Source: 40CM-4-68-19 sp036513415 (GTDB lineage Bacteria; Myxococcota; Myxococcia; Myxococcales; 40CM-4-68-19). Taken from it: a stretch of DNA of 64,000 nt. Position 1 is the stretch's first letter, and every line of letters starts with the position of its first letter. The notes beneath the pieces were generated by a model. That model was given only the letters and a program-made list of their open reading frames with translations, did not search any database and was not told the origin of the DNA. A program made the translations under genes and the position numbers. Shown here in pieces: positions 16,957 to 26,024 of this stretch. Location of the stretch: positions 1 through 64,000 of the forward strand of contig DATBZA010000177.1 in NCBI GenBank assembly GCA_036513415.1, given 5' to 3'.

Positions 16957-18360
16957 GTGAGCCTCCTCTTGCTTCTTGCCGCTTCGGCGGCAGGTCTTTG
17001 CCCGCTCCCGGAACCCGCCCCAGCGCGCGATGCGGCGAGTGCCCGCGCGTACCTCGAGGTGGGGGACGCCGAGGCGAAGAGCGGGTCGACCGAGACGGCA
17101 CTGCTGGCTTACCGCGAGGCCCTGCGGCTGGATCCCTCGAACGTCCGCGCGCGCGAAGCCCATGACGCAGCTTGCGCACGCCGGACCCCCGCCGCGATGC
17201 TCGGCGAAGGCATCCGCCGGATGGAGGCCGGCGATCGCGAGGGCGCCATCGCCGTTTTCCAGTGGCTGCGCACGGGCCGGGCCGACCCGGCCGCGGCGCT
17301 GTACGAAGGGATTCTCAGATACGAAATGGGCGACGACGACGAGGCCCGCCGGCTCTTCGTCGAGGCGCAGTCGGGTCCGGCGTACGCGGCGCGCGCGCAG
17401 TACTTTCTCGGCCTGATCGAGCTGCGCGATGGATCCGCTTCCGACGCAACAGTCCTTTTCGACCAGGTCGCTGCCTCCTCCACAGGCGGGACGTTGGGCG
17501 AACGCGCCGAGGTCTTGCGCTCGGCCGCAATGCGCAGCGGCCGGGGGGTGATCGGTATCGACCTGGAATCCGGCTACGACTCGAACGTCAACTTCACGCC
17601 GAGTGGCGGCCCGGGGAGCGCCGACGGCGCCGCGGCCGCGGGTGGCTGGCTGTTGGTCCGTCCACTCGGCCTCTCCGGCCCTTACCTGCGCGGCAATGCT
17701 TTCTACCGCTCGCAAATGGAGGCTCGCGACCGCGACCTGGGCCTCTTCGGTGGCCAGGCCGGGTGGCGTCTCGGCCGCGGCGAGACCTACGGCTTCGCGG
17801 ACTATGGCTACGAAGCCACCCTGCTGGGTGGAGCGCCCTATCTTCGCGCCCACCGGGGACGGGTCGGTGCTCGCTGGCAGATCCGGCGCGTGGCGCTGTC
17901 TTCTGTCTACACCGTCCGCTTCGGCAACTACGAAACCCCTGCGAGCACCGAGTACACCGGCGTGTTGCACACGCTGGACCCGGAAGTGTCACTTCGGTTT
18001 CCGGAGGGGTCCAGCCTTTCCCTCGGGTATCACGGGGGGCGCGATACGACCGCCTTCGCCCATACCAGCGCCTGGGAGCATGGGCCCCGCGCGGCCGTTC
18101 GTCTCCTGGTGCTTCCCACGCTGCGGGTCGGCGCCGACGCGAGCTTCATCGCGCGCACCTACGATGCAGCGCCGGCCTCCGGGGTGAACGCGCGCTCCGA
18201 TCAGATCTTCTACGCCGGGAGCACGCTGGAGAAGGACTTCGACCGGTTCACGGTGCGGTTGCAGGCGGGATACCGGATCTCCTCCTCGAATGACCCGGCG
18301 TACTCGTACTCGCGCCTGATCGCGACGTTGGGCGCCAGCTACATCCTTGGGGTATTCTGA
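16957..18360 (+). CDS. TPR protein with C-terminal outer-membrane beta-barrel
   Basis: 467 residues, GTG start immediately after the previous stop. Signal peptide (VSLLLLLAASAAGLC), then TPR units over about 25-180 (ARAYLEVGDAEAKSGSTETA, GEGIRRMEAGDREGAIAVFQ, LYEGILRYEMGDDDEARRLF). From about 190 onward amphipathic strands alternate with aromatic girdles (IDLESGYDSNVNFTPSGG, YLRGNAFYRS, GFADYGYEATLLGG) and the chain ends in Phe (YILGVF), the usual outer-membrane insertion signal. The domain order resembles outer-membrane exporters or porins with periplasmic TPR such as surface-polysaccharide or protein secretion components. Followed after 3 bases by the histidine kinase gene. Confidence 0.78.
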   Translation: MSLLLLLAASAAGLCPLPEPAPARDAASARAYLEVGDAEAKSGSTETALLAYREALRLDPSNVRAREAHDAACARRTPAAMLGEGIRRMEAGDREGAIAVFQWLRTGRADPAAALYEGILRYEMGDDDEARRLFVEAQSGPAYAARAQYFLGLIELRDGSASDATVLFDQVAASSTGGTLGERAEVLRSAAMRSGRGVIGIDLESGYDSNVNFTPSGGPGSADGAAAAGGWLLVRPLGLSGPYLRGNAFYRSQMEARDRDLGLFGGQAGWRLGRGETYGFADYGYEATLLGGAPYLRAHRGRVGARWQIRRVALSSVYTVRFGNYETPASTEYTGVLHTLDPEVSLRFPEGSSLSLGYHGGRDTTAFAHTSAWEHGPRAAVRLLVLPTLRVGADASFIARTYDAAPASGVNARSDQIFYAGSTLEKDFDRFTVRLQAGYRISSSNDPAYSYSRLIATLGASYILGVF

Positions 18361-18363
18361 ACC

Positions 18364-19617
18364 ATGTCGCGCGCGCTCGCGCCCCTGCTTGCCGCGGCAA
18401 TCGGCCTCGCCGGCTCGGTGGCGGCGACGCTCTTCCTCTTTCGCGCCGGTGAAACCGCGTTGAACGGCGTCCTCGACGAGCGGCTGCGAGGCGCTGGTGA
18501 ATCGGCGGCCCTGGGCCTGGGAGGAAACCGGACAGCCGTCGATCGCCTTCAGGCCTTGCAGAAAGCGAACGCACTGGACGGGGCCAGCCTGGTGGACCGA
18601 TCGGTGACGGTGATCGCGGACAGCAGCGGGCGCGCGGGCCATCGGGCGGATCTGTTGAGGATCGATGCGGACCGCGTACAGTTGGCCTTCCGCGGAGCGG
18701 CCTCGGTCGGGCACGGATACTCCCTGGGCAAGCTCGACGTGACGACGGGCTACTTTCCCGTGCGCAGCGCCGACGGCTCCGTGGACTCGGTGCTGGTCTT
18801 CGAGGCTGGCCAGTCGTTCCTCGCCACGCGGGCGGATCTCACTCGCGCGCGTGGCGCCGCCATCCTGCTCTCCCTCCTTTCCGCCCTGGCCCTCGGGGTC
18901 GTTGCCGCTCGCTGGAGTGCGGCGGAACGAGTCCGGCAGAAGGCCGCGGAGCAGGCCGCGCGCGGCGAGTCGATCGCCACGATGGCGGCGATGGTCGCGC
19001 ACGAGATCCGCAACCCCCTCGGCGTCATCCGCGGCACTGTGGAGCTGATGCGGGAGGAGGCGGGAAGCGGGCTCGCTGCGCGGCACGGCGAACGCCTCGA
19101 GGACCTGCTCGGCGAGGTCGAGCGGATGCGGCGGCTGACAGAAGACTTCCTCTCCCTGGGGAAGCCGGACGCTCCGCTCGCGACAGCGCGGGTGGATCTC
19201 GGGGAGGTGCTGACCGAGGCCGCCCGTGCCGCGGAGGCCACCTTCCGCCAGGTGCAGGTACGCTGCCGCGTCGCGGCGAGAACGCCGGTCGTCGGTGATC
19301 CGGGCCGGCTGCGCCAGGTCTTCGCCAATCTTCTCGCCAACGCGGGCCAGGCGCAGGAGCGCGGCGAGATCGAGCTGACCTCCGACGCCGGGAATGGCTT
19401 CGCGCAGGTGCGCGTGCACGACAGCGGCCCCGGGCTGCCACAGGTGGTCCGCGAGCGGCTGTTCGATCCCTTCGTCACCACCAAGCCGGGGGGAACGGGG
19501 CTGGGCCTCGCGGTGGCGCGGATGCTGGTCGAACGGCACGGCGGTACGCTGGCGTTCGTCGACGACGGGCGGCCCGGAACGACCTTCGAGGTTCGCCTGC
19601 CGCTCGCGGGCGCCTGA
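18364..19617 (+). CDS. Membrane sensor histidine kinase
   Basis: 417 residues. Two transmembrane segments (about 5-25 and 163-183) flank a periplasmic sensor region of about 135 residues with no named fold. The HisKA box has His213 in MVAHEIRNPLGVI; the ATPase domain shows LLANAGQAQERGE (N box), DSGPGLP (G1), FVTTKPGGTGLGLAV (G2). It is the NtrB/AtoS type that pairs with NtrC-like regulators, and the next gene (9 bases on) encodes one. The pair probably senses an envelope signal and controls the sigma-54 promoter at 15827. Confidence 0.9.
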   Translation: MSRALAPLLAAAIGLAGSVAATLFLFRAGETALNGVLDERLRGAGESAALGLGGNRTAVDRLQALQKANALDGASLVDRSVTVIADSSGRAGHRADLLRIDADRVQLAFRGAASVGHGYSLGKLDVTTGYFPVRSADGSVDSVLVFEAGQSFLATRADLTRARGAAILLSLLSALALGVVAARWSAAERVRQKAAEQAARGESIATMAAMVAHEIRNPLGVIRGTVELMREEAGSGLAARHGERLEDLLGEVERMRRLTEDFLSLGKPDAPLATARVDLGEVLTEAARAAEATFRQVQVRCRVAARTPVVGDPGRLRQVFANLLANAGQAQERGEIELTSDAGNGFAQVRVHDSGPGLPQVVRERLFDPFVTTKPGGTGLGLAVARMLVERHGGTLAFVDDGRPGTTFEVRLPLAGA

Positions 19618-19626
19618 GGAGCGGGA

Positions 19627-20982
19627 ATGGCGCGCATCCTGGTCGTCGACGACGAGCCGAAGCTCGGCAAGCTGGTGACGGAAATGCTGGAGCGCGACGG
19701 GCACTCGGTGGCGCGGGCCGGCGGCGGCCGGCAGGCGCTGGTCGAGCTCGCGGCGCGCCCATACGAGCTGGTGCTGACGGACCTGCGCATGCCGGAGGTG
19801 GACGGCCTGGCCGTCCTGCGCGAGGCGCGCGGGCGCGTTCCGGCGCCCGACGTGGTGGTGATGACGGCCTTCGGAACCGCCGAGACCGCGGTCGAGGCGA
19901 TGAAAGCGGGCGCCGCCGACTACCTTCTCAAGCCATTCTCCGTGGACGAGCTGCGGATCCGCGTGCGTCGGCTGGTGGAAACGCACTCTGCCGAGGAGAA
20001 GAACCGGAGGCTCGTCGACGAGCTCACCCCGCGTCTGGTAGCGGCGAGCCCCCGCATGCTCGAGGCGGTCGAGAGCGCGCGGCGAGTCGCGGCCTCCGAC
20101 GCCACCGTGCTCCTGCTGGGCGAAAGCGGCACGGGCAAGAGCCAGCTGGCACGCTTCATCCATTTCAGCAGCCAGCGCGCCGCCGCACCTTGGATCGAGG
20201 TGCATTGCGCCGCGCTTCCCGAGTCGCTGCTCGAGGCCGAGCTGTTCGGCTACGAGAAAGGCGCCTTCACGGGCGCGAGCGAACGCAAGGCCGGCCACCT
20301 CGCCGCGGCCGACGGCGGGACGCTGTTCCTCGACGAGATCGGAGAGATCACCCAGGCCACGCAGGTGAAGCTGCTGCGGTTCCTGCAGTCGCGCGAGTTC
20401 GTGCCTCTGGGCTCCTCCGCCCCGCGCAAGGTCGACGCCCGGGTGATCGCCGCAACCAACCGGGACCTGGCGGGAGCCGTGCGCCAGGGCATCTTCCGCG
20501 AGGACTTCTATTACCGGCTGAACGTATTCGCGATCGAGGTGCCGCCTTTGCGAGAGCGCGCCGACGACGTGGCCCCGCTGGCCGAGGCGTTCCTGCGCCG
20601 GCGCGGCGTGCCTCCTTCCAAGCTGGGTGAAAAGGCGCGCGAGGAGCTCCTCCGCCGCCCCTTCCCGGGGAACGTGCGCGAGCTCGAGAACGCCCTCGAG
20701 CGCGCCCTGATCCTCGCAGGTGACGAGGACATCGAGGCCGTGCACGTCGCCGCGGCTGGCGCCAGTCCAGGCGGCTCCCCGACAGCGGGCGAAGTCCTCA
20801 GGCCGGGCTTCGACCTGGACGCCTTCGAACGCGATCTGATCCTGGCCGCGCTGGACCGCGCCGGCGGCAACAAGACCTCCGCTGCGCGCTTGCTCGGAAT
20901 CAGCCGCCGCCGGCTCTACTCGCGGCTGCAGAGCCTCGGAGAACGCGACCCCGCTCCGGAGGACGAACCGGACGCGCAGTAA
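19627..20982 (+). CDS. NtrC-type sigma-54 response regulator
   Basis: 451 residues. Receiver domain 1-120 with phosphoacceptor Asp52 in VLTDLRMPEVDG and acidic pair DDE near the start; AAA+ sigma-54 domain with GESGTGKS (Walker A), ELFGYEKGAFTGASERK (GAFTGA loop intact), GGTLFLDEIGEI (Walker B intact), PFPGNVREL; Fis-type helix-turn-helix at the C-terminus (NKTSAARLLGISRRRLYSRL). All catalytic features are present, in contrast to the degenerate relative at the window start. Cognate kinase is the preceding gene. The near-consensus sigma-54 promoter in front of the operon is its most obvious target. Confidence 0.93.
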   Translation: MARILVVDDEPKLGKLVTEMLERDGHSVARAGGGRQALVELAARPYELVLTDLRMPEVDGLAVLREARGRVPAPDVVVMTAFGTAETAVEAMKAGAADYLLKPFSVDELRIRVRRLVETHSAEEKNRRLVDELTPRLVAASPRMLEAVESARRVAASDATVLLLGESGTGKSQLARFIHFSSQRAAAPWIEVHCAALPESLLEAELFGYEKGAFTGASERKAGHLAAADGGTLFLDEIGEITQATQVKLLRFLQSREFVPLGSSAPRKVDARVIAATNRDLAGAVRQGIFREDFYYRLNVFAIEVPPLRERADDVAPLAEAFLRRRGVPPSKLGEKAREELLRRPFPGNVRELENALERALILAGDEDIEAVHVAAAGASPGGSPTAGEVLRPGFDLDAFERDLILAALDRAGGNKTSAARLLGISRRRLYSRLQSLGERDPAPEDEPDAQ

Positions 20983-21799
20983 CCGGACAGCGTAGACGCT
21001 TCACGGTCTCGTTCTGGTATCCGACGGTCCCATTTCGCGCTCGTCCCGGGACGGGCCGCAGCGCGTCAATGTCCTGCGTGCAGGCAGAGATCGACGATCA
21101 TTGCCCGCAATCGAGCTTCACCGTGGCGTGCAAGAACTCGTCCCCTGCTCCCCTGATGCTCGCGAAGTTCTGGAAATGCCAGATTCGGGCGCCATCGCAC
21201 TTCACCAGGGCCGATGTGGGACTCGACCACGAGGCGCTTGGCTCGTCGGCCTTGTCGATCCTCAGAACAGCGTAATCTGCCGAAGGTGCGCCCCCACGAC
21301 GAACGACGAAGACCTCGTATGGCGTGGACACCGTCGCTCCAGCGGGCGTCGTCGTGGTTCAACCGGTTGAACTGGCCCCAGGCCAGGGGGTACTCGAGGT
21401 CGCCGACCTGTGTGCGGCCGGGGTTGAACCGCGGGCGGTGTCCCGAGCGCGTGAGGCCTGACCCGACTCGGGCTGAGGCTTTCAGGGTCTCGTTCTGGTA
21501 TCCGACGTCCATTTCGCGCTCGTCCCGGGACGGGCCGCACCGCGTCAACACTCGCGTCCACCCGACGTGGGAATAGGGCGGCAGTTACGATCGAGGCGGA
21601 GGAAGGATCGCCGAACCGTCTCCGGAGTTGGTTCAACCGGTTGAACTGGCCCACGACAGGGCGAGATTGAGGGTCGCCGGACTGTCTCCGGGACCGGCAC
21701 TGACGCCGCACGGCCCTCCCACGAAGAGCCGGCTACGCAACGGGCAATGCCGCCACCACACCGAGCGGCTATTCCGCCGCCGCTGGAACAGCACAGCCT
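20983..21799. repeat. Repeat-rich intergenic region, probable mobile-element remnant
   Basis: 817 bases without a convincing gene. A 68-70 base direct repeat occurs at 21000-21069 and 21481-21548 (both contain GGTCTCGTTCTGGTATCCGA). A second repeat, GGTTCAACCGG followed by TTGAACTGGCCC, occurs at 21356-21378 and 21630-21652; its core TTCAACCGGTTGAA is a perfect palindrome, and weaker similarity continues for about 40 bases. The pattern recalls the multiple transposase-binding sites at ends of IS21-like elements. On the minus strand 21098-21331 a 77-codon frame (MSTPYEVFVVRRGG...) may be a gene fragment; I do not recognise it. Confidence 0.55.
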
Positions 21800-22807
21800 T
21801 CATTCGAGCTGCCCCCTCGCCACCCCCGCCCGGTAGGGCGCGAGCCGATACGAGGTCTCCGGCGCGATGATCCCTCCCACCGCCAATCCAGCGATCTCCG
21901 CCGCGCGCAGCCGCTCGCCCGTCATGATCCGCGGCAGCACCAGATCGAGCGAGGTCGCCCGCGAGAAGATTCCGCAGGAGGGCGCGCCCAGCACCGGTAC
22001 GTCGCCGAGATACGCGATCCACAGCAGCGTCCCCGGATAGGCCGGAACGCCGTGCCGCTCCATCCGCGCGCCGGCAAGCTCGAGGGCGCGCAGGACCGGA
22101 TCCTGCGGATCCATCGACCGGCTCCCGGCCAGGACCAGGAGCTGCACGCCGTTGCGCTGCTCCTCGCGCAGCGCCTGCGCCAGCCCTTCCGGGTTGCCGG
22201 GCACCGCCCGGGCCGACTCGAGCCTCGACCCGAAAAAGGCGAGCTTCTCGTGGAACGCGCGCCGCGCCCGCTCCAGCGCGGCCTCGGCGATCTTCTCGTG
22301 CACCAGCAGGGCACCGCGCAGCGAGACGAACGGGCGGACGCGCACCAGCCCGCCTTTGGCTGCCTCCTCGGCCTGTCGCAGCCGATCTTCACGCGTGACG
22401 AACGGGATCACCTTCACGCGGCCCACCACGTTCCCCTCCACCGCGACGTACTGCGGCGGATGGGCGTTCACCGTCAGGTCCGGGATCAGGTTCAGCTCCG
22501 AGAGCCGCGCGACCTCCACCTCCAGAAGGCCGCGCCGGCGCGCGATCAACGGGAACGATCCGCCCTCCACCGGCCCGGGTTCGACTCCCTCGCCCGCGAC
22601 CGCGGCCGCGAGCCGCCGGCCCGCCACCTCCTCGTGCACGTCGGAAGACTCGAGCTCCAAGACCTCCAGCTCGCTCCAACTCGACGCCTCGAGCGCCCGC
22701 ACGTCGTCGTCGGACAGGATGCGACCCTTCGGCAGGTCAGCCACATCGCGAGTCAACACCAGGCCCGCCGTGACTCTTTCTCCCCGCACGATCCGCCGTG
22801 GCTTCAT
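21800..22807 (-). CDS. Molybdopterin-binding protein (MoeA/MoaB-like) of the cox cluster
   Basis: 335 residues. The C-terminal half is a MoCF/MoaB-type molybdopterin-binding domain: LLVLAGSRSMDPQDPVLRAL, MERHGVPAYPGTLLWIAYLG, VPVLGAPSCG. The N-terminal half is not well known but starts like such cox-linked proteins (RRIVRGERVTAGLVLTRDVA). The role is probably in preparing molybdenum cofactor for the CO dehydrogenase. It is third in the minus-strand operon coxD-coxE-this gene, starting 12 bases after the coxE stop. Exact reaction is unknown; the fold assignment is stronger than the function. Confidence 0.75.
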   Translation of the reverse strand: MKPRRIVRGERVTAGLVLTRDVADLPKGRILSDDDVRALEASSWSELEVLELESSDVHEEVAGRRLAAAVAGEGVEPGPVEGGSFPLIARRRGLLEVEVARLSELNLIPDLTVNAHPPQYVAVEGNVVGRVKVIPFVTREDRLRQAEEAAKGGLVRVRPFVSLRGALLVHEKIAEAALERARRAFHEKLAFFGSRLESARAVPGNPEGLAQALREEQRNGVQLLVLAGSRSMDPQDPVLRALELAGARMERHGVPAYPGTLLWIAYLGDVPVLGAPSCGIFSRATSLDLVLPRIMTGERLRAAEIAGLAVGGIIAPETSYRLAPYRAGVARGQLE

Positions 22808-22819
22808 GACGTCCTCCGT

Positions 22820-23941
22820 CTACGCCAGCAGATGGCGCTCCAGCGCGCGCAACGCCACCAGATTATGCGCCGGGGCGAAGACGCTGACATGGGGAAGCGC
22901 CGCCTGCATCCCCTGCGTGAGCGGCTCGTAACCGGGGCTGCCCAGCAGCGGGTTGAGCCAGATCAGCTTGCGGCTGCGGCGCCGGAGCACCTCCATCTCC
23001 GCTCCCAGCAAGGTCGGGTCGCCGGTGTCCCATCCGTCGCTGAGGATGACCACCACGGTGCGGCCGTCGACCAGACGGAGCCAGTCCCGATTGAAGGCGG
23101 CCAGGCACTCGCCGATGCGCGTGCCCCCGGACCAGTCGTGCACTTCGGCGGCGAGGCCGCGCAGGGCCTGTGCGTAGTCGGGCTGCAGCAAGAGGTCGGT
23201 GACGCGCCGCAGCGCGGTGGAGAAGACGAAGCTCTCGACGCGGGCCACGGTGCCCTGGAGCGCATAGAGGAACTGGAGCAGGAACCGGCTGTACAGATCC
23301 ATCGAGCCGGAGACGTCGCAGATGGCCACGATGCGCGTCTTGCGCGGCTTGCGCCGGCGGAAGCGCAGCTCCAGCGGCTCTCCAGCGTTGGAGAGCGACC
23401 GGCGGATGGTGCGGCGCAGATCGATGCGCGGCCCGCTGCGGCCCGACTTCCAGCGCCGGCTGGGCCGCGCTGCCAACCGTCGCGCGATGCGCCGCCCGAG
23501 GCGCTGGATCTCCGCCAGCTCGTCGGCGCCAAACGTGCTGAAGTCCTTCCGCGCCACGGCCGCGCTGTCGCTCGCGGCCGGGACCTCGTCCGGCGCGTCG
23601 TCGTCTTCGTCTTCGCCCTCGCCCTGCTCTCCCCAGGAAGTCAGCGACGGCACAACGCTCTCCGCAGGCGGACGCCGGCGGTGCACGCGCACCGGCCCGA
23701 CGTGCGCTGTTTCCTTTGGCGGGGCAAAGAGCGCCGCGAAGACCTCGTCGAAAGTCGCCACCTCCTCCGGCCGCGCCACCAGCACGCAGCGAAGCGCCAG
23801 ATAAGCGCGTTCCCGCGACTCGATGCCGCCGCAGCGCAAAGCGCGGACGGCGTCCATCGCGTGCGCCGTCGTGACCGACATCCCCCGGCTGCGCAGCTCG
23901 CGGCAGAGGCCCACCGTGCGCTGGACCAGATCGCCGCTCAT
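22820..23941 (-). CDS. coxE: CoxE-like von Willebrand factor A protein
   Basis: 373 residues from ATG 23941, which overlaps the coxD stop by four bases (ATGA). A much longer open frame to 24622 lies inside coxD and is not coding. N-terminal helical region, an acidic linker (GEGEDEDDDAPDE, about 132-144), then a VWA domain with an intact MIDAS: DVSGSM, Thr in GGTRIGECL and Asp in LSDGWDTGD. CoxE works with the AAA+ protein CoxD in maturation of the CuSMoO2 active site of CO dehydrogenase (shown for Oligotropha). Gene order and overlap support this. Confidence 0.88.
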   Translation of the reverse strand: MSGDLVQRTVGLCRELRSRGMSVTTAHAMDAVRALRCGGIESRERAYLALRCVLVARPEEVATFDEVFAALFAPPKETAHVGPVRVHRRRPPAESVVPSLTSWGEQGEGEDEDDDAPDEVPAASDSAAVARKDFSTFGADELAEIQRLGRRIARRLAARPSRRWKSGRSGPRIDLRRTIRRSLSNAGEPLELRFRRRKPRKTRIVAICDVSGSMDLYSRFLLQFLYALQGTVARVESFVFSTALRRVTDLLLQPDYAQALRGLAAEVHDWSGGTRIGECLAAFNRDWLRLVDGRTVVVILSDGWDTGDPTLLGAEMEVLRRRSRKLIWLNPLLGSPGYEPLTQGMQAALPHVSVFAPAHNLVALRALERHLLA

Positions 23942-24816
23942 CCAGCGCCCGCAGGCAGCCGGCCCGCCTCGAGCTCCACGCGCACCTTGCGCAGGTCCGC
24001 TTCGTCCTTCACCAGGCATCCCATCGTCTCGCCCACCACTTCCGGGGTGAGATGGGACGCGTGCAAGACCACCAGCGCCGCGGCCCAGTCCAGCGTCTCG
24101 GACACCCCGGGCACCTTGGCGAGCTTCGCACGGCGCAGCCGCTGCACCAGGCCGACGATCTGCGACGCCAGCTCCTCGCTCGCCCCCGGCACCTTCCGCC
24201 GCACGATCGAGAGCTCCTTCTCGAACGGCGGATAGTCGATCCAGAGATACAGGCACCTCCGCCGCAGCGCATCGGACAGCTCGCGGGAGCGGTTCGAGGT
24301 GAGGATGACGTGCGGGCGCTCGCGCGCGCGGATGGTGCCGATCTCGGGCACCGTCACCTGGAAGTCGGAGAGCACCTCGAGCAGGAACGCTTCGAACTCC
24401 TCGTCGCTGCGGTCGATCTCGTCCACCAGCAGGACCGGAGGCCTGCCTTCGTGCGCGATGGCCTGCAGCAGCGGACGCTTGAGCAGGAACGGCTCGCTGA
24501 AGATCCGCGCCTCGGCGTCTGCCTCGTTGCTGCCGTCGCGCTCTTGAAGGCGGATGTGCAGCAGCTGGCGCGCGTAGTTCCACTCGTAGAGCGCGGTCGA
24601 GGCGTCGAGGCCTTCGTAACACTGCAGCCGGATCAGGTCCGTCCCGAGCAGGCGGGCGAGCACCTTGGCGATCTCGGTCTTGCCCACGCCCGCGTGCCCC
24701 TCGACGAGCAGCGGCTTGTGCAGCTCGAGCGCGAGATGCAGGGAGGTCGCGATGGCCGGATCGGCCACGTACGCTTCCTGGTCGAGCTGCTCGAGCAGTT
24801 GCGCGATGCGATCCAA
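23938..24816 (-). CDS. coxD: CoxD-like MoxR AAA+ ATPase
   Basis: 292 residues, starting at TTG 24816 (MDRIAQLLEQ). Walker A GHAGVGKTEIAK (about 40-51), Walker B LLVDEIDRSDEEFEAFLLE, sensor 1 ILTSNRSREL, and the C-terminal lid. In Oligotropha, CoxD is the chaperone ATPase required to insert sulfur and copper into the CO dehydrogenase active site. It is transcribed away from the coxF-to-coxL operon. Its ribosome binding site lies in a hairpin (24820-24836). Confidence 0.9.
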   Translation of the reverse strand: MDRIAQLLEQLDQEAYVADPAIATSLHLALELHKPLLVEGHAGVGKTEIAKVLARLLGTDLIRLQCYEGLDASTALYEWNYARQLLHIRLQERDGSNEADAEARIFSEPFLLKRPLLQAIAHEGRPPVLLVDEIDRSDEEFEAFLLEVLSDFQVTVPEIGTIRARERPHVILTSNRSRELSDALRRRCLYLWIDYPPFEKELSIVRRKVPGASEELASQIVGLVQRLRRAKLAKVPGVSETLDWAAALVVLHASHLTPEVVGETMGCLVKDEADLRKVRVELEAGRLPAGAG

Positions 24817-24819
24817 GAG

Positions 24820-24836
24820 CCGCCTCGTGGAGGCGG
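24820..24836 (-). promoter_or_regulatory. Hairpin covering the coxD ribosome binding site
   Basis: CCGCCTC-GTG-GAGGCGG, a 7-bp GC stem with three-base loop. On the coxD mRNA its second arm (GAGGCGG) is the only Shine-Dalgarno-like sequence before the TTG start, three bases away. It could limit translation of coxD. Confidence 0.4.
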
Positions 24837-24879
24837 AGTCAAATCATGCGAGCGCCCGAGGCGTCAAACGCTGGTCTGG

Positions 24880-24908
24880 TTGGAATCGACGATCGAGGCC
24901 GTTAGAAT
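24880..24908 (+). promoter_or_regulatory. Sigma-70 promoter of the form I cox operon
   Basis: TTGGAA (24880-24885), 17-base spacer, TAGAAT (24903-24908). Five of six bases match at the -10 and four of six at the -35. It lies 27 bases before GTG 24936, giving a very short leader. Confidence 0.6.
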
Positions 24909-24935
24909 GCCCGGCCCGCACCCTCGGGGGCTCGA

Positions 24936-26024
24936 GTGAAGCATTGGGTCGAGACGAAGGCGATCCTCGATCAGCTCTCCAAGCTGGTGGCGGGAGGGTC
25001 GTGCGCCGCGCTCGCGACCGTGGTCCGGATCTCGGGCTCGGCGTACCGGCGTCCCGGGGCGAAGCTGCTCATCGAGGAAAGCGGCCTCACGCACGGCGGG
25101 GTCAGCGGCGGGTGCCTGGAGTCGGATGTTCGCGCCCACGGGCTGCGAATCCTGGGCGGCGCGCCGGGCCGGGTGCTGCACTACGATACCGGCTCCGACG
25201 AAGAGACTCTCTGGGGTCTGGGGCTGGGGTGCGAGGGCGCGGTCGACGTCCATGTCCAGCGCGTCGATGCGGCGTGGATGGAGGGACCGGGAAAGCAGAT
25301 GCGCGATCTATTGGACGCGGGCATTCCCTTCGCGCCGATCACCGTGCTGAGCGGTCCGTCGGCCGGCCGGACCTTCGTGCTGGCAAGGAGCACTCTCGAG
25401 GGCACTTCCGGATCGGAGGCGATCGATCGCGAGCTGGCGCAGGGCGCGAGCCTGCTGCTGGAAGGCGACGGCGGCGGGGGAATGCTCGAGCTCGGCGGCG
25501 ACACCGCGTTCGTGGACGTGCTCCGTCCACCGCCGCGCCTCTTCATTTTCGGCGGGGGCGACGACGCGCGCCCGCTCGCCTCCCTCGCGGCGCAGTCCGG
25601 GTTCGAGGTGACGGTGGTGGACCACCGGCCCGCCTATCTGACGCCGGAGCGGTTCCCGCCGCCGCTGCGCATCGTGCTCCGGCGGCCCGGAGATGGGCTG
25701 GCGGGGCTTCCGTTCACCCTCTCGCGCAGGAACTTCGCCGTGGTGCAGACGCATGCGCTCGCCCACGACCGCGACTGGCTTCGCGCGCTCGCGGGACAGC
25801 CGCTGGCGTACCTGGGCTTGCTCGGCCCCCGCCAGCGCAAGGAGCAAATGCTCCGCGAGGTCCCCCTGGACGGCGCCAAGCTGTTCGCACCCATCGGGAT
25901 CGACATCGGCGCGGACGGACCGGAGCAGGTGGCGGTCAGCATCGTGGCCGAGCTGCTGGCGGTGAACGCGCGCCGCGAAGCGGTTCACTTGCGCGCCCGG
26001 ACAGGGGGCATCCATGATCCCTGA
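24936..26024 (+). CDS. XdhC/CoxI-family maturation protein
   Basis: 362 residues from GTG 24936. XdhC N-terminal domain (ALATVVRISGSAYRRPGAKL, GGVSGGCLESDV with the conserved Cys) and C-terminal NAD-binding-like XdhC domain (LFIFGGGDDARPLASLA, YLGLLGPRQRKEQMLRE, PIGIDIGADGPEQVAVSIVA). XdhC proteins bind molybdenum cofactor, have it sulfurated and insert it into the target enzyme. It corresponds to CoxF or CoxI of the Oligotropha cluster, which are both of this family, so no symbol is given. First gene of an eight-part transcription unit reaching coxL; overlaps the next gene by 11 bases. Confidence 0.88.
   Translation: MKHWVETKAILDQLSKLVAGGSCAALATVVRISGSAYRRPGAKLLIEESGLTHGGVSGGCLESDVRAHGLRILGGAPGRVLHYDTGSDEETLWGLGLGCEGAVDVHVQRVDAAWMEGPGKQMRDLLDAGIPFAPITVLSGPSAGRTFVLARSTLEGTSGSEAIDRELAQGASLLLEGDGGGGMLELGGDTAFVDVLRPPPRLFIFGGGDDARPLASLAAQSGFEVTVVDHRPAYLTPERFPPPLRIVLRRPGDGLAGLPFTLSRRNFAVVQTHALAHDRDWLRALAGQPLAYLGLLGPRQRKEQMLREVPLDGAKLFAPIGIDIGADGPEQVAVSIVAELLAVNARREAVHLRARTGGIHDP

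Noticed and set aside
17989..20745. A 918-codon minus-strand frame opposite the kinase and NtrC-like genes
   Set aside because: The plus strand carries complete known families; the minus product has no recognisable motif.
23942..24622. N-terminal extension of coxE upstream of 23941
   Set aside because: It lies inside coxD in another frame and reads as Arg/Ala/Gly-rich nonsense; ATG 23941 overlaps the coxD stop in the usual way.
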